Origin: Terriglobus roseus DSM 18391
Lineage (GTDB): Bacteria > Acidobacteriota > Terriglobia > Terriglobales > Acidobacteriaceae
Reading direction: 5' to 3'
DNA length: 64,000 nucleotides
Assembly: GCF_000265425.1 (NCBI RefSeq)
Contig: NC_018014.1
Span: forward strand, 3,348,001 to 3,412,000
In this document: one piece after another, positions 49,679-56,990 of the stretch
Layout: each line of letters begins with the position of its first letter
Position numbering within the stretch: position 1 is the stretch's first letter
The notes under the pieces: model-generated
What the model saw: only the letters and a program-made list of their open reading frames with translations
The model's database searches: none
Told to the model about the DNA's origin: nothing
Made by a program: the position numbers and the translations under genes

Positions 49679-51145
49679 TTGTCCACATCCGCACTGCTCC
49701 CGCAGACCCGACGGTCACCCGTACTCGCTCAGATCGTTGTGTTTGATCCCAACGTTCTGTTGCTGGAGTACATTCGCGAAACGCTTGGCGACGCCTACAA
49801 TTTGCATCTTTTCTCGGAAAAAACTTCCCTGTGGCGAGAATTGACGTCGGACCGCAAGCCGGACATGCTGATGTTCTCCTGGGATAGTTCGCACCGTTCT
49901 CTGCCCATGCTGCAGCAGGTGATGGGCCAGGCCGGATCGGTGCCGGTGCTTGTGCTCGCATGTACTCCCGATGCACACGAGATGCGCCTGATGATGACGA
50001 TGGGCGTTCGCGCGGTGGTTCTGAAGCCGTTTGACCAGGAAGATCTTCAGCAGGTGATCGAGAAGCATCTGCGTCCGGCCGGTCCGGAGACGCCGTACCT
50101 GATGTCGCAGCAGAAAGACGTTGAGATCGCCCTGGGCGACGACCGCTACTTTGTCCGCTCAAGTCCTGCAATGCGTGCGCTTGAACAGCAGGCCATGGTT
50201 ATCGGTGGCTCGGATATCCCGGTGCTCGTGCTTGGAGAGAGCGGTACTGGTAAAGAAGTGCTGGCGCTCTTCCTTCATAAGAGTTCCCTACGCAGCAAGC
50301 AGACCTTTCTGAAGGTGAACTGCGCGGCCATGCCTGCGGACTTGTTGGAGAGCGAACTGTTTGGCTACGAGCAGGGCGCGTTTACCGGCGCAGCGAAGGC
50401 CAAGCCCGGCAAGTTCGAGATCTGCAATGGCGGCACGATCTTTCTGGATGAGATTGGTGAGATGCCTGCATCCCTGCAGGCTAAGTTGCTGCATGTGCTG
50501 CAGGACGGCACGTTCACACGGCTGGGTGGCAAGACACCGCAGAAGGTGGATGTTCGTGTCATCGCAGCGACCAACATCAATATCAAACAATCGATTGCAG
50601 AGAAGAGCTTCCGCGAAGATCTGTATTACCGCCTGAATGGCTTCTCACTGACGCTGCCGCCGCTGCGCGAGCGTAGAGAAGAGATCCAGTTGCTGTCCGA
50701 CTACTTCATGCGGCGGGCTGCTGCGAAGTACAGCCGTGCCACGCTGCCGTTCACGGAGCGCATGAAGCAGGCGATGACGGAGTATTCGTGGCCGGGCAAT
50801 CTGCGTGAGTTAGAAAACATTGTTTCTCGCTACCTGATCCTCGGCGACGAGGCTTCCATCCTGTCTGAGTTGCAGCCGATCGCTTCGGTGCCGCACGTCC
50901 ATGCACTGCCCCAAGTGGTTGAGGTTGCTGCACCTGTCGTTGAGGTGCCACGTACAACGCATACTCCCGGCGAAGGCCTGAAGAGCCTGGTGAAGAGTCT
51001 GAAGGGTGATGCGGAGGCGATGGCCATACTGGAAGCTCTTGAAGCGAATCGCTGGAACCGGAAGGCAGCGGCGAAGAATCTGCAGATCAGCTATAAGGCG
51101 CTGTTGTATAAGATCAAGAACTACAACCTTGGTGCAACGAAGTAA
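49679..51145 (+). CDS. Sigma-54-dependent activator (NtrC family, PrsR-like) with atypical receiver
   Basis: 488 residues from TTG with GGAG six bases upstream. Receiver-like domain at 15-125: only one of the two acidic-pocket Asp is seen (VVFDPN, D23), and the phospho-acceptor position reads Ser67 in PDMLMFSWD, with the switch Thr and Lys116 (LKPFD) kept. The AAA+ domain is complete: GESGTGKE Walker A, ELFGYEQGAFTGA sigma-54 loop, GTIFLDEIGEM Walker B, LPPLRERREEI sensor region. A Fis-type HTH ends the protein (NRWNRKAAAKNLQISYKAL). It is the likely activator of the -24/-12 promoters in this window. Confidence 0.93.
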   Translation: MSTSALLPQTRRSPVLAQIVVFDPNVLLLEYIRETLGDAYNLHLFSEKTSLWRELTSDRKPDMLMFSWDSSHRSLPMLQQVMGQAGSVPVLVLACTPDAHEMRLMMTMGVRAVVLKPFDQEDLQQVIEKHLRPAGPETPYLMSQQKDVEIALGDDRYFVRSSPAMRALEQQAMVIGGSDIPVLVLGESGTGKEVLALFLHKSSLRSKQTFLKVNCAAMPADLLESELFGYEQGAFTGAAKAKPGKFEICNGGTIFLDEIGEMPASLQAKLLHVLQDGTFTRLGGKTPQKVDVRVIAATNINIKQSIAEKSFREDLYYRLNGFSLTLPPLRERREEIQLLSDYFMRRAAAKYSRATLPFTERMKQAMTEYSWPGNLRELENIVSRYLILGDEASILSELQPIASVPHVHALPQVVEVAAPVVEVPRTTHTPGEGLKSLVKSLKGDAEAMAILEALEANRWNRKAAAKNLQISYKALLYKIKNYNLGATK

Positions 51146-51603
51146 TGGCAGAGCCTAACAAGATCGTAATTAAGTTACCTGACGGACCTGTCAAAGGTTA
51201 TCTAGCAGAAGATTCACTCCAGAGCCTGCGTGCTGCTTCGGAAGAGCCCGACGTGGTGACAGTTCAACTCGCTGAGAACGGCGATGCCCTGGAAGTTTCC
51301 CTGCAGGACGCGAAGGGAATTTTCTTCGTGAAGGATTTTGATGGCAGGGTCGATCATGCGGATCTGCGCTTTCACGATTCGACGACTCCCGCACAGTTTC
51401 TCTGGGTGCGGTTGACGTTCCTAGATGGCGAGGTCCTGGAAGGCATGATCCAGAATGCCTGCTCCTACGTCATTTCGAAGGGCATCTGGATCACGCCGAC
51501 CGATCCGACCGGCAACAACCTGCTGATCTACGCTTCGAAGTCCCACTTACGTCACTTCGAAGTGCTAGGTCTTCGCCAGAAGTCGCACCGCAGGGCTACT
51601 TAG
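51145..51603 (+). CDS. Conserved hypothetical protein after the activator gene
   Basis: 152 residues, one-base overlap with the activator stop (TAATG), so coexpressed. No signal peptide or helices. Beta-rich sequence: GIFFVKDFDGRVDHADLRFHD, LWVRLTFLDGEVLEGMIQN and GIWITPTDPTGNNLLIYAS, ending HFEVLGLRQKSHRRAT. The pattern 'LTFLDGEVLEG' resembles small Sm-like or PilZ-like beta barrels, and similar unnamed domains occur in Acidobacteriota next to regulators. I cannot assign a function. Since the upstream activator has a non-canonical receiver, a partner that senses a ligand such as c-di-GMP is an attractive but untested idea. Confidence 0.75.
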   Translation: MAEPNKIVIKLPDGPVKGYLAEDSLQSLRAASEEPDVVTVQLAENGDALEVSLQDAKGIFFVKDFDGRVDHADLRFHDSTTPAQFLWVRLTFLDGEVLEGMIQNACSYVISKGIWITPTDPTGNNLLIYASKSHLRHFEVLGLRQKSHRRAT

Positions 51604-52526
51604 CCCTTGCGGAGCATCTTTCCGAGACCATCCTCAAAGCTTACGGTGACGCGATAGCCCAGTTCGTCCTGCGCGCGTGCGATGTCCGCCACGGAGTGGC
51701 GGATGTCGCCTTCGCGCTCGGGCTGGTACTGTGGTTTGCCCTCGAAGCCCATGATGCGGCCGATGGTTGCGAAGGCATGATTCAGAGTCACGCGGTGCCC
51801 CGTGGCAACGTTGTAGACGCGGCCTGAGACATGGGCCGGAGCGCTGGCTGCGAGCAGGTTCGCCTGCACGACGTTGTCGACGTGAGTGAAGTCGCGACTG
51901 GTCTCACCATCGCCAAAGATGGTTGGGCATTCGTTCTTCGCCATGAGCGAGATGAAGCGAGCGAGGACACCCGAGTACTGGCTGGTCGGATCCTGCCGCA
52001 CGCCGAAGATATTGAAGTACCGCAGTGCAACTGTCTGAAGACCGAAGACCTGCGCATAGCTACCCATGTAGAGCTCGCTGGCGACCTTCTGCACGGCGTA
52101 GGGCGAGACCGGCTCCGGGATCATATCTTCGCGCTTGGGGAGCACGGGATTGTTGCCATATGCGGCGGAGGATGCGGCGAAGATGAAACGCTTGACGCCT
52201 GCTTTGCGTGCGGACTCCAGCATTTGAAGGGTGCCGCGCAGGTTTGGGCTGTCTGTGCCCAAGGGATCCGCTACCGACTTCGGGACCGATGGTATGGCTC
52301 CTTCGTGGAAGACGTAGTCTACATCGCGGCAGGCTGCTGCCGTTGCTTCTGCATCCTGCACGTCACCCTGGATGAACTCAATGCGGTCGCGCACAGCTGC
52401 GAGGTTTTCCATGTTGCCTGAGCTGAGATTGTCGAATGCTCGAACCTGCGCACCCTCTTCTACAAAGCGATGGACCAGATGCGAACCGATGAATCCGGCC
52501 CCACCCGTAATCAACACACGTGACAT
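51600..52526 (-). CDS. NAD-dependent nucleotide-sugar 4-epimerase (GalE/WbpP type SDR)
   Basis: 308 residues from ATG 52526 (AGGAG just upstream); the longer frame covers non-coding sequence. Extended SDR motifs: LITGGAGFIGSHLV (NAD site), GDVQDAEAT, SSAAYG with catalytic Ser, and SPYAVQKVASELYM with YxxxK. The active site region NIFGVRQDPTSQYSGVLARF matches UDP-glucose/UDP-N-acetylglucosamine 4-epimerases and related epimerases. It supplies an epimerised sugar nucleotide for the polymer. It overlaps the convergent hypothetical gene by four bases. Confidence 0.9.
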   Translation of the reverse strand: MSRVLITGGAGFIGSHLVHRFVEEGAQVRAFDNLSSGNMENLAAVRDRIEFIQGDVQDAEATAAACRDVDYVFHEGAIPSVPKSVADPLGTDSPNLRGTLQMLESARKAGVKRFIFAASSAAYGNNPVLPKREDMIPEPVSPYAVQKVASELYMGSYAQVFGLQTVALRYFNIFGVRQDPTSQYSGVLARFISLMAKNECPTIFGDGETSRDFTHVDNVVQANLLAASAPAHVSGRVYNVATGHRVTLNHAFATIGRIMGFEGKPQYQPEREGDIRHSVADIARAQDELGYRVTVSFEDGLGKMLRKG

Positions 52527-52622
52527 CTTGCTCCTGTCGTTCCCATTGTTCGGAAGCTCAAAACCAAATACCGGATCACGATACCATTTACGTGCGGTAC
52601 GGCAGAATGCCGCGTCCGGGGC

Positions 52623-53519
52623 ATGGAGGGAGCATCTTTGGGCGTCAGCGTCGTGATACCGGCTTACAACGCAGAGCCTTACCTGGAGGATTGCCTGCGC
52701 AGCGTTCTTTCGCAGACGCACCCAGTTGAGGAAGTGCTTGTCGTTGATGATGGCTCCACAGATGGCACCAAGCGCATCGTTGAGTCGTTTGGATCTCCGG
52801 TACGTTTGCTGGAACAGAAACAGGGCGGGCCAGCGCGCGCGCGGAACCTGGCAGTGAGCCAGGCGCGTGGCGAATGGATTGCGTTTCTGGATGCCGACGA
52901 CATGTGGGTTCCGGAGAAGGTGCAAAAACAACTGGACGCACTGGCTGCGAATCCTGACGCTGTGTTTTGCTATACGGGCCTGCTGGCCCTGAAGCTGGAC
53001 GGATCGCGAGTGCCGGTGCCGCCGCCGGCGCTGGCACACGTTGATGCCATGCTGTCGCTTACGAATGTTGGGATACCACCGTCTGCCGTGATGCTACGTC
53101 GCGAGACCTTGTTGCAGGTCGGCGGCTTCAACGAGATACAGCGTGGCTGCGAAGATTGGGACCTTTGGTTTCGACTGCGTAAGCTGGGAACGTTTTGCGA
53201 GGTTCCGGAGGCGCTGACGGTTTACCGTGAGTCGCTGGGTGGGCTTAGCTCAAATGCCGAGCACATGTACCAGGATTTCCTGCGGATGCTGGATCGCGTT
53301 CTGCTGGCAGACAAACACGGGTGGAAGCGTTCGCTGTGGCGTCGCAGGATCATGAGCTACCAGCAGTACAAGGCTGCGATGACGGCACGGCACGCCGGGC
53401 AGACGGCGGTGGAGCGGAAGTTTCTGGCCGCGTCCCTGCAAACGTGGCCATCGCCGCTGTGGCATCCAGAGCGGTTTGCTGCTTCGCTGGTCCATCTTCG
53501 GCGATCGTTGTCGTCCTAG
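52623..53519 (+). CDS. Glycosyltransferase family 2
   Basis: 298 residues from ATG 52623; TTG 52638 is better placed behind GGAGGGAG and would shorten it by five residues. GT-A fold: VSVVIPAYNAEPYLEDCLRS, VVDDGSTDGT, GPARARNLAVSQARGEWIAF, LDADDMW (DxD), then PPSAVMLRRETLLQVGGFNE and GCEDWDLWFRL. No membrane helices. It adds one sugar of the repeat unit. The end overlaps the convergent exported-family gene by four bases. Confidence 0.9.
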   Translation: MEGASLGVSVVIPAYNAEPYLEDCLRSVLSQTHPVEEVLVVDDGSTDGTKRIVESFGSPVRLLEQKQGGPARARNLAVSQARGEWIAFLDADDMWVPEKVQKQLDALAANPDAVFCYTGLLALKLDGSRVPVPPPALAHVDAMLSLTNVGIPPSAVMLRRETLLQVGGFNEIQRGCEDWDLWFRLRKLGTFCEVPEALTVYRESLGGLSSNAEHMYQDFLRMLDRVLLADKHGWKRSLWRRRIMSYQQYKAAMTARHAGQTAVERKFLAASLQTWPSPLWHPERFAASLVHLRRSLSS

Positions 53520-54541
53520 CGGGTGAAGCCGCCAGGATTGACGCGGCCGGAGTCTGGGAGCAGGCGCAATGCTGACTCATCGACTGCTTCGAAGTCTTCA
53601 GCCTTGATCTGCGAGAGCTTATGCAGATCGTCGTCGCTCCAGCGTGAGTCGGGGACGCCGCTGAGATAGAGCGCGCCACCGTTGTCGGCTAGGATCATGC
53701 CGTATTGCTTGAGCGCCGTAGCGATGACGCGCGCCTGCGGCGGCAGCCGCTGTACATCGAAGCTGGAGCGTAGACGGAATCGCTGACCGAGTGGCGCGTA
53801 GTTGGTTGAGACAAGCTTCGAAGCAACGTGGCGTGCGGGCCAGACGTAGGCTGCCTGCGTCTGCGGCAGGGTGAAGCGGATGGCGTGGCGTATCTCGCCA
53901 GTGGATAGTTCGTCGTAACGCACAAGGCCGGGCAGGATGGGCAAGCCTGCAGCGTCCGCAGAGGTCTTGTGCTCGGGACGCAGGGCGTTGCTGGTCATAT
54001 CAACGACGATGCCGGAGCCTGCCTTCCATCCATCCCCCTTTCGCTGCGCCGCGAAGATTTCATAGAGGACACAGCGGCTCTCATCGACAAGAAGTATGTG
54101 GCGGTCACCCATACCCTGCAGGCCGCCTTCAATGCGCGGATCTGCGGGAATGGGATAGGGCACATTGTCACTCTCTTCCGCGTAGTCGAAGGTGACGGTC
54201 TGGCCCACGGTGCCTGCGGGGATCGGCGTGACAGGGATGCCGCTGATGTCTGAGGTGCCGAAGTCCGGATGCACGCTGTGCAGTGGGCCGATGCTGTCGA
54301 TGTAGGACTGCGACAGTGGTGCCCTTGGTAGTTTGTCGATGCGGGTGTTCCAGACGTTGTCGGCAGGAAGCACAGGGCAGGAGCCAAACATCGGGCCGCC
54401 TGCAGCGGCTGTGTACTGCACGGAACCTGTGGGGGTGGTGGTGCGTGTGACAGATTTCGGCTGGAGGAGCACGTAGACCAACAGGAGGACGGCAGCGATG
54501 ACGCCGAGGCCGATCCAGTTCATCTTTCGCTGTGATGTCAT
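53516..54541 (-). CDS. Membrane-anchored exported protein of an unrecognised family, paralog 3 of 3
   Basis: 341 residues with an N-terminal hydrophobic anchor (about residues 9-24, IGLGVIAAVLLLVYVLL). Shared motifs: CPVLPADNVWNTRIDKLP, VHPDFG, IEGG, CVLYEIF, SADAAGLPILPGLVRYDE, EIRHAIRF, VWPARHVAS, RFRLRSSF, YGMILADNGG, SGVPDSRWSDDDLHKL and FEAVDE. It is closer to paralog 2 than to paralog 1 in anchor type and in the ...IKAxDFEAVDE ending. It lies 11 bases downstream of the diguanylate cyclase gene on the same strand, so c-di-GMP metabolism and this protein may be coexpressed. Confidence 0.75.
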   Translation of the reverse strand: MTSQRKMNWIGLGVIAAVLLLVYVLLQPKSVTRTTTPTGSVQYTAAAGGPMFGSCPVLPADNVWNTRIDKLPRAPLSQSYIDSIGPLHSVHPDFGTSDISGIPVTPIPAGTVGQTVTFDYAEESDNVPYPIPADPRIEGGLQGMGDRHILLVDESRCVLYEIFAAQRKGDGWKAGSGIVVDMTSNALRPEHKTSADAAGLPILPGLVRYDELSTGEIRHAIRFTLPQTQAAYVWPARHVASKLVSTNYAPLGQRFRLRSSFDVQRLPPQARVIATALKQYGMILADNGGALYLSGVPDSRWSDDDLHKLSQIKAEDFEAVDESALRLLPDSGRVNPGGFTR

Positions 54542-54552
54542 GCTCTCTTGTA

Positions 54553-55788
54553 TCAGGCTGCGGTCAGGATGCAGTTACGTCCAGCTTCTTTCGCTGCGTA
54601 GAGCGCGCGATCAGCACGGTCGAACATGTCCTCGATGGTATCTTCTCCACCGCGATAGCTTGTGATGCCCAGGCTGACTGTGATGCGGCAAAGCTTCTCT
54701 TCGCCACGCACCTTCAACTTGATGGGTTCCTCGATGTTCCTGCGGATGCGTTCCGCGACGAGTTCCGCGGCGTCGACCGTGGCGCGCGGAAGAAGTGCGA
54801 CGAACTCTTCCCCGCCCCAGCGGCCAAGGACGTCGATGCCTCGGACGGAGTCCTGCATGCGCTCAACGCAGACGCGGATGACTTCATCCCCGGCGTTATG
54901 CCCCATGGTGTCATTCACCCGTTTGAAGTGGTCGAGATCGACGATCAGCAACGAAAACGGAACGCCGGTACGGAGGCTTCGAAGATGCTCCCGTTGCATC
55001 CATTCGCGGAAGACGCGGCGGTTGGCGAGGCGTGTGAGCGGATCGGTGCCGGCCATGTTCTCCAGCTTCGATGTGAGCTGCAACGTCGTAAGCCAGAAGA
55101 AGCCGGAGATCACCCAGAGAGAACACAGCAGATAGCAGAAGAGCGAGATGTTGTCATACCAGTTGCCGGTGAGCGGGCTGCGCGGCACCCAGTAGTGCAC
55201 CATGATGACGATCTTGACCGCCTGAAAGACGGCAGACAGAAACATGCCGACCAGGGTGAATCGCAGGACATGACGCAGGTGCAGCTTCTTGAGACTCCAG
55301 AGGAGCCACGCATTGCGGCTGATCTGCGCCAACATCATGGCGCTAAGGAAGGTCGCCCTCAGGCGGTAGTCGGCATGTTCGTAAGTGACAAAGGGCAGCG
55401 CCAGCATGCTGAGCGCGACGATGGCCAGGTTGAACTTTGGTATGCGGGCTTCGTTTTCGAGCAGTTCGATGAGCGATAGCTCGATGAGAACGTTTGAGAG
55501 CAGTTTGAGTTCGCCCGCAAGTACGACGGAGAGAATGAGCGGCAGCGGGCCATAGCAGGCACTGAGAAAGAGGCCACCACCGCTGAGCGCGGCAGCGCCG
55601 GAGAGCCATCCGAGGCCGCGCAGGGACGAACTACTGAGTCGAACGGCGAGCAGCCACAAGCTGCCGCTTAGCAGCAGGATCGCGGCGAAGATAAACAACA
55701 CCCGCATCTCAATTTGGGGGCCGGAGCCAAAGATCAGTTGATAAATGTCAGACCTGCCTGGGAACGGACACCCTGGAACCATATTCAT
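54553..55788 (-). CDS. Membrane diguanylate cyclase (GGDEF domain)
   Basis: About 411 residues from ATG 55788; 55782 and 55707 are alternative starts. Six to seven hydrophobic helices occupy the N-terminal half (for example RVLFIFAAILLLSGSLWLLA and FCYLLCSLWVISGFFWLTTL). The GGDEF domain follows: DPLTRLANRRVFREWM, LLIVDLDHFKRVNDTMGH, the active-site GGEEF (in LGRWGGEEFVALLP) and a C-terminal ADRALYAAKEAGRN. It should make c-di-GMP, a usual activator of exopolysaccharide production. No obvious inhibitory RxxD site was noted. Confidence 0.93.
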   Translation of the reverse strand: MNMVPGCPFPGRSDIYQLIFGSGPQIEMRVLFIFAAILLLSGSLWLLAVRLSSSSLRGLGWLSGAAALSGGGLFLSACYGPLPLILSVVLAGELKLLSNVLIELSLIELLENEARIPKFNLAIVALSMLALPFVTYEHADYRLRATFLSAMMLAQISRNAWLLWSLKKLHLRHVLRFTLVGMFLSAVFQAVKIVIMVHYWVPRSPLTGNWYDNISLFCYLLCSLWVISGFFWLTTLQLTSKLENMAGTDPLTRLANRRVFREWMQREHLRSLRTGVPFSLLIVDLDHFKRVNDTMGHNAGDEVIRVCVERMQDSVRGIDVLGRWGGEEFVALLPRATVDAAELVAERIRRNIEEPIKLKVRGEEKLCRITVSLGITSYRGGEDTIEDMFDRADRALYAAKEAGRNCILTAA

Positions 55789-55837
55789 GCAGACCCGTGT
55801 CTTCTTCTCATGACACGAGAGGGTCAGCTCGATGTAA

Positions 55838-56314
55838 CTAAGGTTGGAGTGGCTCGAGCATCTCGTCATTCACGGCAGCGAGATCCACTTCCTGCCAATC
55901 GCCACGTTCAATGCCGGAACGGATCTGTGCAATGGTCTTGCCTGCGCGATGCTGCTGGTAGGCGTATGCCGCCTCAGACATACAGGTGGTGCATACGGCG
56001 GCGTGGGAGCCCTCAAAGCACGAGTGAAGGCTTTTGTGCCCCATGGCGCGATCACAACGGCAGTAGCAGGGCATCTGATAGAGGACTTCGGGAATGGCGT
56101 CGGCCATCTTGTAGCTGGCGGTCTGGTAGGGACGCGAGAAGTAGACGCCATTACGCTCGGCGTCTGCAAAGAGTTTCGGCATAGGGCTGCGTGATGGATT
56201 GGCGTGGTAGGCGGGGATGTCGGGCTTTGCCCACTGCGCTGTTGCGGCAAGCGTCAACAGGGCGAGCGATGCAACGCCGAATCCTCGGTAGATATGGTCT
56301 TTACTGAATCGCAT
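55838..56314 (-). CDS. Exported CYCGC-motif-like cysteine-rich protein
   Basis: 158 residues from ATG 56314, with GAGG six bases upstream. An N-terminal signal or anchor helix (about residues 12-27) is followed by a mature domain with the motif PCYCRCDRAMGHKSLHSCF and a second pair VCTTCMSEA, giving five or more cysteines. This resembles the PCYCGC family of exported proteins, with CR in place of CG. The cysteines and histidine may bind a metal or haem-related centre. The role in the locus is unknown; it may be an independent gene. Confidence 0.7.
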   Translation of the reverse strand: MRFSKDHIYRGFGVASLALLTLAATAQWAKPDIPAYHANPSRSPMPKLFADAERNGVYFSRPYQTASYKMADAIPEVLYQMPCYCRCDRAMGHKSLHSCFEGSHAAVCTTCMSEAAYAYQQHRAGKTIAQIRSGIERGDWQEVDLAAVNDEMLEPLQP

Positions 56315-56381
56315 ACTGGCCTCGCCCTTATCTTGCATTTTGACAGCCAATTGGCCAGTTAGCTGCATACTGAATGGTTGT

Positions 56382-56933
56382 ATGAATGGGAACTCAAACT
56401 CCGCTAATCCTGAAACCCAGATGTATTCTGCCGAGCGTTTACAGGCGGATCCATTCGAGCGAGCTCAGGCCGGCCTGCGGACGATACTTGCGGCGCATTT
56501 CCACGCGAACCGGCGTCAGTGGGGCCTTACGACGCTCTGCCGTCAACGTATTGTGATCTCGCCAAAAGAGAGCACCATTTGCGATATCTGCATCCTTGGA
56601 CCGGATGCCCCACTGGAGCGCGTTGTGCGTTCTCCGCCTATGATTTGCATTGACGTCATGTCGGAAGAGCCGCTGGCGCTGGTCCAGTCGCGTGCGGATC
56701 TGTATGAGAGTATGGGCGTCAAGCATATCTGGTTGCTGGATCCAGCTTATCGTGCGGCATGGCGGGCTACGTCTGCAGGTCTGTTTCAGGTTCGGGATGA
56801 TCAAATGATGATCTCCGGCACTTCGATCGGGTTCCGACTCAGCGGGGTTTTTGATGAGCTGGAAGAGCTTTTGCGTCCACCGCAAAGGCTATCAGTATCA
56901 TCAGCGATTGAACGGACACGCAACCGATCGTAA
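56382..56933 (+). CDS. Uma2-family (DUF820) PD-(D/E)XK nuclease-fold protein
   Basis: 183 residues from ATG 56382. The restriction-endonuclease-like core is visible: ICDICILGPDAPLERVV, ICIDVMSEEPLA and DLYESMGVKHIWLLDPAYRA, in the order seen in Uma2 proteins, including the Asp and Glu positions of the PD-(D/E)XK fold. The expected lysine after the Glu is not evident, so activity is uncertain. These small proteins are abundant in Acidobacteriota and Cyanobacteria without known function. No link to the polysaccharide genes is obvious. Confidence 0.75.
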   Translation: MNGNSNSANPETQMYSAERLQADPFERAQAGLRTILAAHFHANRRQWGLTTLCRQRIVISPKESTICDICILGPDAPLERVVRSPPMICIDVMSEEPLALVQSRADLYESMGVKHIWLLDPAYRAAWRATSAGLFQVRDDQMMISGTSIGFRLSGVFDELEELLRPPQRLSVSSAIERTRNRS

Positions 56934-56960
56934 AAGTGTTTTCGGATATGATTTCTTAAA

Positions 56961-56985
56961 TTTGCGCAAACAGGGAAAACTGTTT
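56961..56985. promoter_or_regulatory. Overlapping inverted repeats just before the fusion gene
   Basis: TTTGCGCAAA (56961-56970) is a perfect ten-base palindrome. AAACAG-N6-CTGTTT (56968-56985) is a perfect six-base inverted repeat ending five bases before ATG 56991. No good ribosome site is present, so the second hairpin could influence translation or serve as an operator. Confidence 0.4.
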
Positions 56986-56990
56986 CCAAT

